Shown: positions 10,786 through 25,700 of the stretch, piece by piece | Layout of the letters: each line of letters starts with the position of its first letter | Position numbering within the stretch: the first letter of the stretch is position 1 | Assembly: GCA_030533445.1 (NCBI GenBank) | Contig: CM060064.1 | Location: 40,331,787-40,395,786 of the forward strand | Length of the DNA stretch: 64,000 nt | DNA from: Cyprinodon diabolis | Taxonomy: Eukaryota > Chordata > Actinopteri > Cyprinodontiformes > Cyprinodontidae | Reading direction: 5' to 3' | Program-made: the position numbers and the translations under genes | Notes under the pieces: model-generated | The model's input: the letters and a program-made list of their open reading frames with translations, nothing else | What the model was told of the DNA's origin: nothing | Databases searched by the model: none

Positions 10786-13700
10786 CTGAAAATAAAGGAA
10801 CCAAATGATCTTAGAAACAGCTAGGTTGTTTTTCTCGTTTTAGGAAATTTGTCATCCCCATTTATGACATCCTGTTTAGGAACAGTGGGTGGCCACTGAG
10901 CAGGGCCAGTGGCTAAGAGTCAGGCCAGCACTCCCTTTAGCCCCATTTAGACTATCCTTTTTAAAACCGTACTGAGAACGGTCTGAGCACGGTAACCAAG
11001 ATAACTGTTGAGTGAATGTGAAAAGCAATAGAACTGAACCGTGCCAGACAAATCCGAGACAAAGTTCAACAGTAGGGCTCGGCACGGTTCATCTGTGGCT
11101 CGGTTCTATAATAACAAATGTGTCCCACTTATCTGCTTGTTCTTTGAGGAGAATAACTTTATAATTGATTATCAATGTTGGTTATTTTATCTATTTAAGT
11201 TGCTCCTTCCTATTCTTTTGTGATTCACACAATGAAGATGATATACTACTTTTATCCGGACGAAAGGAATCTCTGCTTCAACTAATTTCACTGCTAAGGG
11301 AGATTAACCAAAACTTTGGGGATTAAACCTTATAGAATTATACTATGCATGAGAAAAATAACAAATCTATTATATTTAATAATCTATATAATTTGAGGGC
11401 TTAACAAGATGGAAGTCGCTCTGTCAATGAAGCAGTGAACAGGAAGACACACTGCAGACGCATATGTCTGAGTCAGCAGTATTTATACCTGAATCCTGGA
11501 CTAGTATGGAGATGAATAACTATAACTACATAGGTGTGTACTAGCATGTGCTATTTGAACCAATAGGAATATTCAACTGCAATAGCCACCATTCAGCCAC
11601 ACAGGATAGAAATGTGGCAGTTTGAACTGTAACTATACAGCGTATGTTTACATTATTACTGCTGCTTACATTTATAAAGGCTGCACTTTAAAAAAAATGA
11701 AAATGTCTTAAGAGCTGTACTGAACAAAATTTAATTTTGTATACACTTGTGTGCACAAAATGACACATAAAGTCTAAGTCTCTAAGTCTAAGTTTAAAGA
11801 CAAATAATACATTGCATGAAATATGAAAATGTCAATAAAAGCGCAGTAACATTAAATAAGTAACCCATAGACCAAGTTTAAACTGTAGAAAATTATTACG
11901 ATTTGCATTTAAACTGTATAAATGATACACTTCAGATTTAAAAACGTGGATTTTGGGACGAGTTACACTCATATGTCTCTGTCTTTCTGAGATACCATGA
12001 GGGAGGCTGGTAAATGTAACAACGATGATTCACCAGCTGGCACACAATCAAGCTATAAAAAAGACCAAGAATACAATTAAATATGTTCAAACAAAAACAC
12101 AACAGTTATCGAGGACAATCAGCCCCTCCAAGACCGCTGCAAAAATATTAATTAGGACCTCCTATGAGGATGTCTGGCTTGATAAAAGGAATAGCAGGGT
12201 ACGTGTACGTGAGTGCTTCAAACGCACACCCACCAAAGCATTAAGCAGTTAGTCAAACTGACAGACATGAGAACTTCCTTCCACATCTTTTCTTACAAAA
12301 AAAAATATGACACAAAGAATTCATTCACTCGGGAGGCTCTGGGAATTATCACTGTGCACCTTATGTCACCATCAAACAGGTACTTGTTGGTCCAGGTGCT
12401 GGCAGGGTGAAATATGGAATGTTTATTTCCTCTGCTCTGATTGTGAAGGCCTCCCTTGTCCTAACTTGCTCTCCGCAGTATTCACCATCTGCTTACACCC
12501 GCCCTCTTCATCTCAGGCCAAACAATACTTAAAAAGAATTGCCCCTGTCAAAGAACAGTGATGGGTCATTTTATTTTATTGTCACCTATTTACTTCTAAG
12601 TATAGACCACACAAAAAGAGACAAAGCACTCTGGCTCTGCTCACTTCAGAGCATTTAATCTGTCTGAGAAGGGCTCTGGAAACAGCCATTCACGTATGCA
12701 TGTATGGATACCATACAATTCAAAAACAGGAAAAGAGATCTCTTTAAGGCACATGTGTAAAAGAACAGTTATGAAGGAGGAAACTCACCTTTGATGATGA
12801 ACTCAGCAGCAGCCAAATCCCGTTTATAGGTCACCTGAGGGGCAAAGAGCTTTTCGGTCAAAGCAGAAACAAAGCTAATTTATTTTTTCTGTTTATTTCC
12901 TGAATTTCTGAGATATTTGTCCAGGAACATTCACAATGGTGGAATTTTGCCTCTAAGCTTCAAAGGATTAAATCTGAGCTGATAAAGGTGATAAATTAAA
13001 GAATCGTAAATCATTAACACTTCCTTTCACAGCGATGAATGATTACACACACATTAGGATTCTATGAATACATGTCAAGCGTTGTTCAAGTGTGCAGAAA
13101 ACTTCCCATTTATATTACCTTAATATACACTTGAATTTTAAACGGTATGGCTTAGGTCAAACCTCAAGGATTTTCTTCCGGAACCTTCTACGTAACAATA
13201 ATTTGCTGGAAATTTGGCCCATTCTTTTAGACAAAAACTGGTGCAATTGAATAACTCTACTATTGCAATTAATCAATGCAACAGTATTTTCTTTTAATAC
13301 TTGTTATTTTGTGAAGTGCAGTGGTGCCTCCTGTTGGAAAACGACTCTACGATATTGAGTAGTCACCCATAATACACATAGGGAACGGTGTTCCAAGGCG
13401 TACAAGATTCCTCCCTTTCTTTGATGTTTAATGATGAGCTTTTTGGTCAATTACTTTAGACTTAGTCTCAGATGTCTCAAAAACAGTCTTACTTTGATGA
13501 CATTTTGCAAATAGAAATCATATTAGATAACCCTCAGTAAGCTCAAATAATACATTTTATGTCAGACTTTGAGTAAGAACACTGAAATATTTGGATTCCA
13601 GGAAGCCATTTATTACCAGAGGACCTAAAGTCGTATTTAGTTCCCCGAAGACAGGCTGAGGACACCTTAAGAAGTAAAGCTAAACCATCATTGGATGTCC

Positions 13701-16700
13701 ACCCGGAGAATTATATACAGTCATATGAAAAAGTTTGGGTACCCCTATTAATCTGAATAGTTTTTATTTCTAAATATTTGGCTAGTATTTGGCTAATAAC
13801 TGATGGATACAGTAATATTTGAGTATTTAATTGAGATTTATTGGACTAACAGAAAATGTGCAATACACATTAAAACAAAATTTGACAGGTGCAAAAATAA
13901 AGGTACCTCAGTAAAAAGGACACATTGTTTAGTAGATACTCCTTTTGCAAAAACAACAGTCTTTAGTCGCTTCTGTAGCTTTTAATGAGTTCCTGGATCC
14001 TGGATGAAGAGATTTTTGACTATTCTTCTTTGCAAAGCAATTCCAGTTCAGTTAAGTTTGATAATCGCCAAGCATGGACAGCCTGCTTCAAATCATCTCA
14101 CAGATGTTCAATAATATTCAGGTCTGGAGACTGGGATGGCCGCTCCAGAACATTGTATTTGTTCCTCTGCGTGAATGCCTGAGTAGATTTGGAGCGGTGT
14201 TTTGGATAATTTTCTTGCTGAAATATCCATCCCCGGCAACTTAACTTCATAACTGATTCTTGAACATTATTCTCAAGAATCTGCTGATATTGAGTGGAAT
14301 CCATGCGACCCTCAATTTTAACAAGATTACCAGTGACAGCATTGGCAACGCAGCCCCAAAGCTGACCACCAAATTTTACAGTGGGTAGCAACTGTTTTTC
14401 TTGAAACATTGTGTTTTTTTGCTGCCATGCATAACGCCTTTTTTATGACCAAACAACTCAGTCTTTTTTCAGTCCAAAGGACCTTATTCCAAAATGAAGC
14501 TGGCTTGTCCAAATATGCTTCTGCATACCTCAAGCGATTCCGCTTGTGGCGTGCTTGCAGAAAAGGCTTCTGTCGCATCACATTCCCATACAGTTTCTCC
14601 TGATGCAAAGTGATCTGAATTGTTGAACGATGCACAGTGACACCATCTGTCGCAAGATGATGCTGCAGGTCTTTGGAGTTGGTCAGTGGGTTGACCTTAA
14701 ACATTCTCACCATTCTCACTCTTCTTTTTTCTTTGCCTGCCACTTCTGGGCTTAACAAGAACTGTCCCTGTGGTCTTCCATTTCCTTACTATGTTCCTCA
14801 CAGTGGAAACTGATAGTTTAAATCTCTGAGACAACTTTTTGTATCCTTCCCCTGAACGACTATATGGAACAATCTTTGTTTTCAGATCATTTGAGAGTTG
14901 TTTTGAGGTGCCCATGATGAATCTTCAGAGGAGGTTCAAACAGGAGAACAACTTGCAACTGTCCACCTTAAATGCTTTTTCGCATGACTGGATATACCTG
15001 GTAATGAAGTTCAAATCTTAATGAAGTTAACAAACCAATTTTGTGTTTCAGTAAGTCAGTGAAAAGTAGTCAAGGGTATTCAAATCAATAAAATGATTAG
15101 GGTACCCAAATTTTGCACCTGTCAAGTTTTCTTTTAATGCATATTGCACATTTTCTGTTAGTCCAATAAACCTCAATTCAACACTGAGATATTACTGTGT
15201 CCATCAGTTATTGGATATATCAAACTGAAATAGCTGTTGCAAACACCCAAATATTTAGAAATAAAGATAATTAAGATTAATAGGGGTGCCCAAACTTTTT
15301 CATATGACTATTTTTTTTTTTATTAGATTGTAATGTTTAAGGCCTACAGCTAATGATCCAAACATTTCTATTCATTATATCCTTTCTTTCTTAAATTTAA
15401 ACAGGCCAAATCCTCACTTTATGCATCGACCAACCCAAAGCAGGGGCTTTCTATGCTTACCTTCCACAGACTTGGTGGACCATCAATAAGCTTAGCATTG
15501 GTGCCGCAGTACTGCAGAGCTAGATGGAGGCACTCGGTACCAAACTCGAAATCTGACTCTGTGCACTGAAGAAAGGGGACAAAAGAGCGAGGCAGTTGTG
15601 CATGATATTAGGCAACAGTGTAGTTCATGACTACAGAGATAATCAAATAATTAACAGGCTTTAAGTGTCCTCTAATAAAGTACCTGTTGACGAGGCAATG
15701 GTAAAGAATAAGAGCTTGACAGAACAGCCTTTCTGGTGAGTGTGGAGCCCTCATTGGGGGGACATGGGGTGCTACTAGAGCTCCCCCAAAACAAATCTTC
15801 GCAACATTAATGGTTGAGATGCTGTTGTTTCAACACTGTTTGGATGCAATATTTATGTAGAAACATATTTCAAATAACACACCTTTATAAATATAAATAA
15901 ACAAATATATTAATCTCCCTACATATATTGTTTTGCTGGCTAGATGGACACTATTAACATTTTTGTACATCTGTAGCAGCTGAGATGATAACACTCACAG
16001 CTTGTGAAAGGAAATTTACTTTTTGATAGGATAGGATCATAGGATTGATTGTAACAAATAAAGTGATTTGATTTTTTAGGAATGCCAGTGTGTTAGGTTT
16101 ATTCAATGATGATTATAAAATTAATGTGTGTTCATATGAAACACTGTAGAAATGAGATGCTTCACTCTGTCTTATGATTCAGTCAAGAGGAGAGCATCCT
16201 GTCTTATGACCTGATCAACTGTCCTGTCAGAACGATACTCTCTTTTGTAATCATGTGTTATGTTCTGTTAATAAAAGAGGTGCTAGTAGAAGCTCCAGAT
16301 GGCCCTGTGCTGTGTCTGGTATTTCACTAAAACAACTTTAAAGCACAGGAAAGATACAACCTTAAATATTCTGATTAAGTAAGTCTTTCCATCCTCGCTT
16401 CACCAAGGACCACAAAAACTGGCCATTGCCTAGATTCAACCTTTTAGGAAATCTGGTTAGCAAGTGTAACAACATTTACTTACATAAATGAGCAACCAAT
16501 ACTGTCATCCAGCATTCTTTGGAAAATATACAAATATTGGCAATGCAATTTGTCACTATAATCGGCATTTAATCTGTAAATATTGAAATAACATGTTGCA
16601 GTGATGTTGTTATACATGATATGAAATACAGTTGTATACAAAGAAATATTACTTAAAAACTAATCTATTTCAGTATCACAATCCATTCATTGAGTGAAAC

Positions 16701-19700
16701 ATAAGCACTTTAAGCATCTGATTCTCTTAATCGGGATCATATGCTGCTGACAACTCATGAAAATAACACCTTTGCAATTTGAATAGGACATGAGAGCGAT
16801 AACAAAACCTTTTAAAATGTTAAAAATGTGGGTTTAAAAGTATACTTTCCAAAAGGTAGTTCATAGTGTTGCACCGATACCGATACCAGTATGGGCAGGG
16901 CCCCGTCCAGCACTAAAATGGTGGTATTGGTATTGGCGAGTACCAACGATTTTGAGAGCCAAAAGTTTATTCAACTATTGTCACCCATTCCAGGTAGGCA
17001 ATAAAAAGTTTCACTTTGTATTAGTCTTTTTCCTTCTTCACAGAGGTAGGCAGCAGCTTGACAAAGCCATGAAGGCAATTTTACATACAAGTAGTATGCA
17101 GTTCTTCATATATACACACACATCAATTTCAAACAGACGGTAAGGGTATGGTATCTGTATCGGCCGAAACTGCACAGCCAGGTATCAGGGCCAAAAAATG
17201 GCATCGGAGCAACATTAGTTGTTAGTGTCAAAGTTTTAGTTTATTTGATAAACAAGCCTTGTTACTTATCAGCTACATTTCCAATAAATGCTTAAGATTT
17301 CATTGTTGCACCAAATACAGCTAAAACGGGCATTAAACAGCTTCTTGCAGTTTCGCAAAACATTTTAATAGTTTCACATTGACTTAATTAGCTGCTCGAC
17401 CTTCAACTCCCGAAACAAATTTAAAGTTAAATAATGTATGCCTTCATGATCCTGATATCATTTAAAATCCTTGATTTGCCATATAGCAGTATAGCTCAAC
17501 CTAATTGCTTGGTGAATTTGATACAATAAAAAGAGAAATTTTTTGCCAAAGATTTCTTTAAATAAAGGCTTTAATGATGCACAGAACTAAAATCTTTAGT
17601 TGCAAACCAGTAATATTTAAATGAATCGGAAGTTAACGGTAGATGTTAATGACCTACAATATTCAGACTCCTCTGCATGCTACATATTAAATTTGACCAA
17701 AATTATCTTTTTCATGAAGGCCTTTGATTTATATGTCTGCAAAGTGATCAATGGCAGCGCTCACAAAGAGAATGCTCTGAACATGAAGCTGCTGTCACCA
17801 CATTTTTCACTTTACTTCAGAGAGCTCTGTTTTCTTTGGCCAATAAAATGTTCTTGGCCATATAACAGCACGCTTATCTTCCAGATTTAACACTGAAAAT
17901 GTCCAAGACTGTTTTCAATCAGGGTCAAAATCAGATAATCCTCAAGAGGATTTTTTTTTAAAGTTAGGCTTCGGCTTCCTGTCCCCATCCTTCAGAACAA
18001 ACAACATCTACCATGGCTGTACAATTAGCCTCATGTGAAAAAGTCTTCTTCCTGTAAGGCGACCCTAAACATAAACCCAGAACTACTATAACAGCTTAGT
18101 TCAGAGCACATATGTGGTCCAGAATGATCAGTCAAAGGTTAGAAAAGCTGAAGGTTTGACAAAGCACAGTTTAAAGCAAGTAGTATCTTAATTTTTTATT
18201 CTGGATAGAACTTTAAACCTTCTGGATTTTTTGTGACATAATGAAAACAGATTCTGCTGCAATGGGTCCTCTAATACGCGTTTTCTAAACTGACTTTTTT
18301 TCGGTGAAACCAGATTTTTGTATAAACTTGGTAGAAGTGAGTTCTCCTCTTTTTTCTACTTTATCATGGTATCATTTTAGAGTATAGCGTAGCTAAATGT
18401 TTGGTTTTGCATGGAATTTAAGGCTGATTTAAAAAAAATATATACCTGCTATTTTTAAGCTGGATCTTAAACCTGAATCATGATGACTTTAACTTGTTTA
18501 TAATGTGAAACTTGTGGCCTGAACCTTTTGCCTGGTAGGTAACATGTAATAACGTTCTTTCCTGGCCAAATTCTCCCTTGCAAAATAGATGTCAGTGAAC
18601 TTAATGATCAACTAAAGGATGGGGGAAAACATAAAAAAGAATGTGGTAATTGTATTACATCACAGTGGAATTGAACAAATCCCAATTTTTAGAGAGAATT
18701 TTATTTGAAATGCTTTATCAATTTTTGTTTATTACTCCAAAACAGAAAATGACCTGCCTTGGAGAGAAACCTACATGCTGCAGACAATGTGGAAGTCCAG
18801 AGGCCTATCACTGGCATATATTCTGGGATTGCCTGGTCATAAGTCAATATTGGATAGATATCTACAAACATATGGAAAGGATTTTGACAGGAAAACAGTT
18901 TTCATTTCATTTTTTTTTTATCCTGGGTAACACAATAATCTTTTCCTGTCAACTAGGGCTGATATAATAAACCAGATTAATGGATTTGTGAAATAATCCT
19001 AAACTTGTTTAGAAATTGATTCATCATTCAACACTATAGAGACTCTAATATATGCCTTTAGCTGACAGAGCGACCCACTTAGAGCAGTAACTATACCAAG
19101 ATTAAAAATAAACATTTTGCATTCAAGATTTAGTAAATGTTTTGTCTGTCAAGATATTCTATCAGGAACTCCTTAAGTAGAAAAGTTTTAGTTTCACCTG
19201 GTTTACTTTAATAAAAAAATCTTTTTTAAGGAAACTTTGGTCATCCAATCATTTGGTCGATTAATCAAAAAATAATCGACAGATTAATCGATTTGGAAAA
19301 TAATCATTAGTTGTAGCCCAACTGTCAACACAAGATATTTTGACATAATCTTGAAAAAAATAAAATAAAACAATTACAAGAAGACTCCCCTACTCTAATA
19401 AACGGAATAATACAGTAATATAAAAAAGAATGTAAAAAACAAAAAACATAATGTAAATCCCTTTATTGCCCAAGAATGGGGAAATTCACTCTCTGCATTT
19501 ATACCCATTTCCTTGGGGAGCAGTGGGCTGCCATTGTTTGACGCCTGAGGAGCAGTGTGGGATTAAGGGTTTTGCTCAGGAACCCAGAGTGGAGGCTGTG
19601 GGGATCGAACCGGGTACTTGCAACCTTCTCAGAGGACAAGAGCACTGCTTTAACCACTAGGCCAACAATTGAATAACATTAACATGTTACTCAGTATGCC

Positions 19701-22700
19701 TTCGGATCAGTCCCGTTGTTTATTTTAGTGATGCACCACCTGTTCCTGTTTCAGTTGATGGTGGATTAATTGGACATTAGTCAGAGACAGGAACTGTGAC
19801 CATAACGTTATGTAAATTCCTGCTTTTGTAATGACCAGAAAGTTTCAAAACGATCATTGAAAAAGGTAATTACATTTAGAAATTCATACCTGAACCAAAC
19901 TGAAAATCTGTGGCAAGACTTGAAAATGAAACTTAATGCTGACTAAAGCTGATTAAGATGTTGACTGATTGAACTATTTTACAAAGAAGGATGTGCTAAA
20001 AAAACAAAAGAATGACGTGCAAAGCTGGTGTATGTGTAGCCCTGAAGATTCACAGCTGCAATTGTAGTTATCGGTTAAACATTGGCAAATATAACTGCAT
20101 GCCATATGCACTTAAATAGGGTCCACCCAGCAAGCCAAATTCACAATTGTGCATTTAGTATCAGTCTATCGCAGAAAAATGTGTTAAAAAATTGAAAACT
20201 AACTAAATGAAATTGTTGAATAGTCTGTTTTTTGCCTTGTTCAGTAAATTTCAGTATTGGAGTCATGTTTTTCCTTTTCCTACAGCATCTGTGTAAGTTT
20301 GGTGAGAAAGAAATAACGGTTTTATCTGCTGAGGTAATTTAACCTTCAGTATTTTCTCTGAATACAAAGGGCCTCCCTGAAGACTGGATAATGTGTCTCC
20401 GCTTTTGTCTTTTCACCCCTTAGTTCTCCGGGTCTGAATGGATGTCAGGCAACAAGTCTGCCGCTCTCAGGGATTTTTCACGACTATGTCCTACAGTCTT
20501 AACCTGACAGACACCTTAGACTTTCACATCTTTTCTAAGCTTAAAAAAGGAGGAGAGGGATATACAGTCTCAGCCAAAAGAACCAATGTGTCTTTCTGCA
20601 ACCTGACTATCTGTGACACTGCAGCACAAGGGTGAGCTCATTTTCTGTAAAATGCTGAAGCCCATGGAGCTTTCAAAGCAATCTGTAGATCTGTATGTGC
20701 CAAGAGTAAAAATAAATTCAGACAAACGGCGCTCCAATTAAAGGCATACTTCAGCTCTGAGCTAAAAGTTCTGTGCCGCTTCAAAAGAAGAAATCAAGGC
20801 TGAAATGGCAAACTTAATGTGTCTGAAAAAGAAATATCTTGTGTTTTAGTTGGTTTGCCAAGTTTAGGGACAAAAAGCCTCATGCTTTCTGTCAAGAACC
20901 TGCACAGTTGTGGCTCATATGGATCTAAATTCTTTCCTCTATACAGGGACATTAAACTGCACTTAGCTGCTCAGACAGTTAATCTCAGCAAGCCTAAAAG
21001 TAAAGGATAAATGTTTTACTATTTTTTGTTTCATTTTTGTCCCATCTACTAATCTACAGGTGTGCAGAATATTTAACTGTATCATTTGTTTCCACATGCA
21101 TCAGCAGAAAAGGAATGGACAATAACTTCACAGGCTAAATCAAATGGAGCTAGAAAGGATGGAAGGTTTCCGTAGGACCTTGCGGTTTTTAATCAAAAGC
21201 AAAACTGTCTTTAGGATCTAGGGGCGCCAGACCTGTCAATTCTAGATTTGAGAGAAACTATGCTCTTAAAAAAAAGCTATGCTCAGGCCCTCAGGTAGAC
21301 AATGGTATTCACTGGATCACTTGTTGAAATCAACCCGCCAGTCGGAGAGGAGTTGATACATTAAACCAATAGCCAAGTTTCTGGGGGACTAAAAGCACTT
21401 TTCCATTGGTCTGCAGAACAAATAACAAATAGTATAGCAATAAGTAAATATATATATATATAAGGGATGGGACGATTTATGAAAACCGTCAGAACCGTTC
21501 GGTTCGACTGTCTCGGTTCGATTCGCGTGTGTTTCTTTGGTTCATGCGCTGCTCCTTTTTCTCATAGGCAAAGCGTTTACACTCCAGAGCAGAAGGTGGC
21601 AGTACTGCGACCAAAGCCAACCATCAGTAGTAAACAAGAAGAAGAAGAAGCGAAGCAGCTTAGCCGGGTGTAGCAGGGAATAAAAATCAGTTGTTGTGGA
21701 GAATTGTGTCGGACTGGCGAGTGGGAAACAACAGGAGTTGGAAGACGCGCCAGCAGCACTTTATAGGTCTGCTGTATGGGAGCGCTTTGCATTTAGAGTA
21801 ACCTACGATGACGGCGGAAAGAAAGTTGTGGATAAAAGTGCAACTGTGTGCAAGCATTGTGCAACACGTTTTGTTTATGCTAACAGCAACATGACCAACA
21901 TGTCATGCTAACCCCGAAATCCCTCATACTCCGTCAGTGCTCCGCTCCGCCCCGCTGCACTCCAGACCGCCTGCACAAATGCGATTTTCTCACAAATATT
22001 AGCAAATTTAACAGCCAGTAGGAACCAAGGCCCTGTTAACCTCAAATCGTGCCTGTAAAATGTGTGGTGTTTTTGACTTAAAGAGCATCTCTTACCCTCT
22101 GGTAGGCCTGATGGATGACATCATATCTGAATCCCTGAGGCATTTCGCTGGCCCTGTACTTGGCCCGCTCTAAAGAATGATCCAGGTATCCCTCTGATGT
22201 AGTGGCGATCACTGTGGAAACAAGCGGCCGGATAGCTCCAGCTGCCTGTATGGAAAAAGACACAAGGATCTGGAATTTATTACAAAACATTAAGACAAGA
22301 ATGCATTTGGAAAAAATATGTTCCCCAAAAACTTCAGTATTTCTTCTTTAGGGGGATATTAGACTTATGTAGGTTTCTGCCAACATTTGGTGTATTCTGT
22401 TGTGGAAAGCGTTATCTCTTCTGCCATCATCTGCTGGTGTAACAGCTTCGGAGCAAATGATAGGAGAGGATTCTACAAAACAATAATTCTCCATAAAATT
22501 AAGAAATGATGGAGAAAATAGCATCTTCTTCAATAGACCATTAAACAACGACAGTGTGTCTTCAGTCAATGGCTTCTCCAGATCCAGTGGAGGGCAGAAA
22601 GCTTTCTGCCTACAGCTATAAATATCAATGAAAAAAAACAAAAAAGAACTATGAGTTACAAAAACATTTAATTTCCATTTGGAATCAATTAAGTATATTT

Positions 22701-25700
22701 TAATTGAATTATGGCATCAAAATAAACTGTTCTGTGTTCATTTGGGTCACTGATATGATGGTAACAAAAATGAGCAGACAGTTAGGGTGATCAGCAAATT
22801 TTTGGGTTAAATCTTCAATCTTCAGTAAATGCGAACAAAAATAAAATGAGGCTCATCCTGATTAAGATTGTAGATGGAAAGTTTCTTTAGATGGCTTTTC
22901 TTTAGACCAGTATTAGTAGAACCTATAGAAACACGCACATTTTGTTTCTAGTTGTTTTATAGACAGTAAAGGTGGCCTATACCTACCCCTGTCACACTGG
23001 CCAAATAAACCAGTTTTTAGTAGTGGGAACAGAGCACTGACGCATATTTACTCAGGTGAAACGACTCAGAAAGTGATCCACTTTAAAATCCCCTTGGGTC
23101 TGATTGGGCTGCTGTGGGAACACCAGAACCGGGTTGACTCGCTAAATTACATAATACCATGGCACACAACGTACGGACGTCAACACACCGCACCGGCCAT
23201 GTCTGATATAACAAGCCAAAATCATCTCTGTTTACATTTGATAAAATTATTGCAGCACTGGTAAGAAGGATTTAGGGGGTACAAAAGATCAAAACAATAA
23301 AGCACACTTACTACGCCCTGGCTTACCTACAGTGTAGGAGCCAAAGTTAACGGTTTATATCTAGTTTATTTCTTTGGTGGCACAGGTGTTCAGATCTTCC
23401 CACAGCTGGGGTGATTGCTTAGGGGGTGGGGTCCCTTGTTATTTTAGAAGATAGCAGTGTAACCAAGGGGCAGTTGGATGAGGAGATTTTGTCAAACTTT
23501 TCTGTTAACCGTAGTCATCATCGTAATTGTCAATATGGATGGGTTGGGGCTCAGGATGGCTTCTTGGAGACGTGTCGCAGTGCACAAAACTTCTTAGACA
23601 ATAGCGGCTCTGTTGGAGGATCGAAGTCGCTACATACATGCTTCTCTTCATTGTTTACTTTCCTGATTTCTGTCAGCATCAATGCCAACCCAGCAAGATA
23701 GTGTCAACAGACACGCAGCGGCAGAGGAAAGAGGCCACGTAGCTTGCCAGAGGGGGGCTGGATCGTTGTTGTTTTTTTGCCAGTGGGAAGGGAGCCAAAT
23801 GAAGATTGTGAGCGGGTCGACTCTTTTTTGAAAATACCAGGTTAACGAATTTTTTTCATTTGGAATGATGCTTAACTGGGATGACTGGGCTCAACGCTAT
23901 AAGCCTTTATACCCTCATCACTAATTCAGAAAGGAAGTTGAAGCAGCCATGTTGTTTTACAGTGTTCATTTAAGCTGCATGTAGACCTTGTTTAATGCTT
24001 TTAAAAATTCTGAAACTCTTTGATTAACTCTAATTTTGTTTTTTTATCTAAAATATATCTCTATTTCTAAAATAATCATTGTAGATCATTGATGGTGACC
24101 CCATTTTGTTCCAATCTGACCTGATTCTTTTTCACTAACCGCTTTCAATGACTCTGAAATGAATGCAGTGCTACAAAAAATATCTCAGACACATTACTGC
24201 AACTGTACACAATAAAACTAATTAAAACAGAGAAAAACATGTTAACAGAAAAATCTGTGAAGCTTTCCATTTATCTGGTTAAGTAATTTACAACAGCAAA
24301 GTGGGAACCTGGATCCTCATTTTAAGTATGTTTCACTCAAATACAGATTTCAACATAAACATGACTATGCTGCTTTAAGCAGAAAAAGGGCCATGAATGC
24401 AGCTATAGCTGAGGTAATAAAGACCAGAGAGCCTCCTGTCAGCGTTCATCACTAAGCTCAGACACATCACATACATTGTGACCTCTATGAACCTCTTTTT
24501 AAAACCTACATGACCTCTGCTCAAGAGGATCCTCTATCATCTTGAGTTTTAACTATAAATCACCTAAAATTGTCTGTCATAAACAACAATATCTCAATGC
24601 TTTCTGAAACTGACCAAGAGTGATGAGGTGATGCATTAATCTAGTTAAAACTATATAAAACCATTAAAGCTGTGCTCTTTTATGGTCTCTATGTGATTGG
24701 TTAGTTTCTGTTTACAGAAGCAGGTAAAACAGAAAGCTCAGGTCGCACCAAATCCCTTGGTTTTTTGCAATCGGCTCTCCGATATAATATCTGACTCTGG
24801 GGTGGCTAATAATGGTGGATTTGTTTACAATTTGCTCTACAGATAACCTCGTCTGCTTTTCGGCCCAGGGCTCAGGAGATGAAGTCTGAGCTCCAGTCGG
24901 GATTTAATTTAGCTTAGCCTCCTCTCTCCAAGCATGAGGACAGAGTAGCTTTTAGGTTTATTTCTCCATTTGAACAGGGATTACAATCATCCTCCACACA
25001 GCTTGTTTCTTGGAAAGGAGACATCATCTGACTTCAGCTGTAAGTTTTTCCAGGTGACATTTTCCAAGCCTTGAACACAGAACAATCATTTGACTAATAA
25101 TAAGTTCATACTTCCACTGAATACAGGTCCCTCTGCTCTTGAAATGAAATGCTCAGCTGTGAAGTTTCACTTTCACAGCTTACTACAGAGATGCTTCATG
25201 TTTTTCATCGACTCTATTTAAGTCTATTTTGATCATATTTTTAAAAGAGTGACAAATAAAAATGTGAATTTCAACTAAACTGTCTAAATTAGCTTTTACT
25301 GCACTCACTCCTTGCTCCTTGGCAGCCACCGCTATCTGGTACAGGAGGTTCTCATCCACAAACGGGCGCACAGCATCATGTATGATGACCACCTTGGGTT
25401 TCCCCTCCTCCCCCAGGGCCATGACTCCATTGCAGATGGACCTGTGGCGAGTTGAGCCCCCGGCTACCACCCGAACCTTCCTGTGCTGGAACCGTTGGAT
25501 GATGTCCGTTATCAAGCCGATGTTTTCCTTAGCAACAACAACCACGACGGTTTGGATCCACAATACCCTGAGAGGACGGAGCAAATAAAAAAAAATGATA
25601 GAGCTAAGTCAGAGCAAATCTAATGATGTGTCATTTCCTAAACTAACAATCGTTTTCCCTTTCCGTTGCCAGTGAAGCTCCTCTGTAAAACCAAAGGGGT

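Larger units (their letters stand above)
15566..22095. other. CRPPA intron 3: repeats, no other gene
   Basis: A 6.5 kb intron. It holds the hAT MITEs at 16865 and 18956, an L1-like fragment at 18650, a SINE at 19460 and a hAT BED remnant at 21461, listed separately. The AATAAAAGAGGTGC region near 16270 looks LTR-like but is unpaired. The remainder shows nothing recognisable. Confidence 0.5.

Noticed and set aside
19460..19672. Possible true tRNA gene because of good A and B boxes
   Set aside because: No cloverleaf-compatible acceptor stem was seen, and the element continues into a non-tRNA body, so it is a SINE. The same holds for 35829 and 52850.
22348..22641. 97 aa minus-strand frame between CRPPA exons 3 and 2, considered as an extra exon
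   Set aside because: Exons 2 and 3 already join in phase and match human CRPPA without a gap, and the frame has no similarity I recognise.
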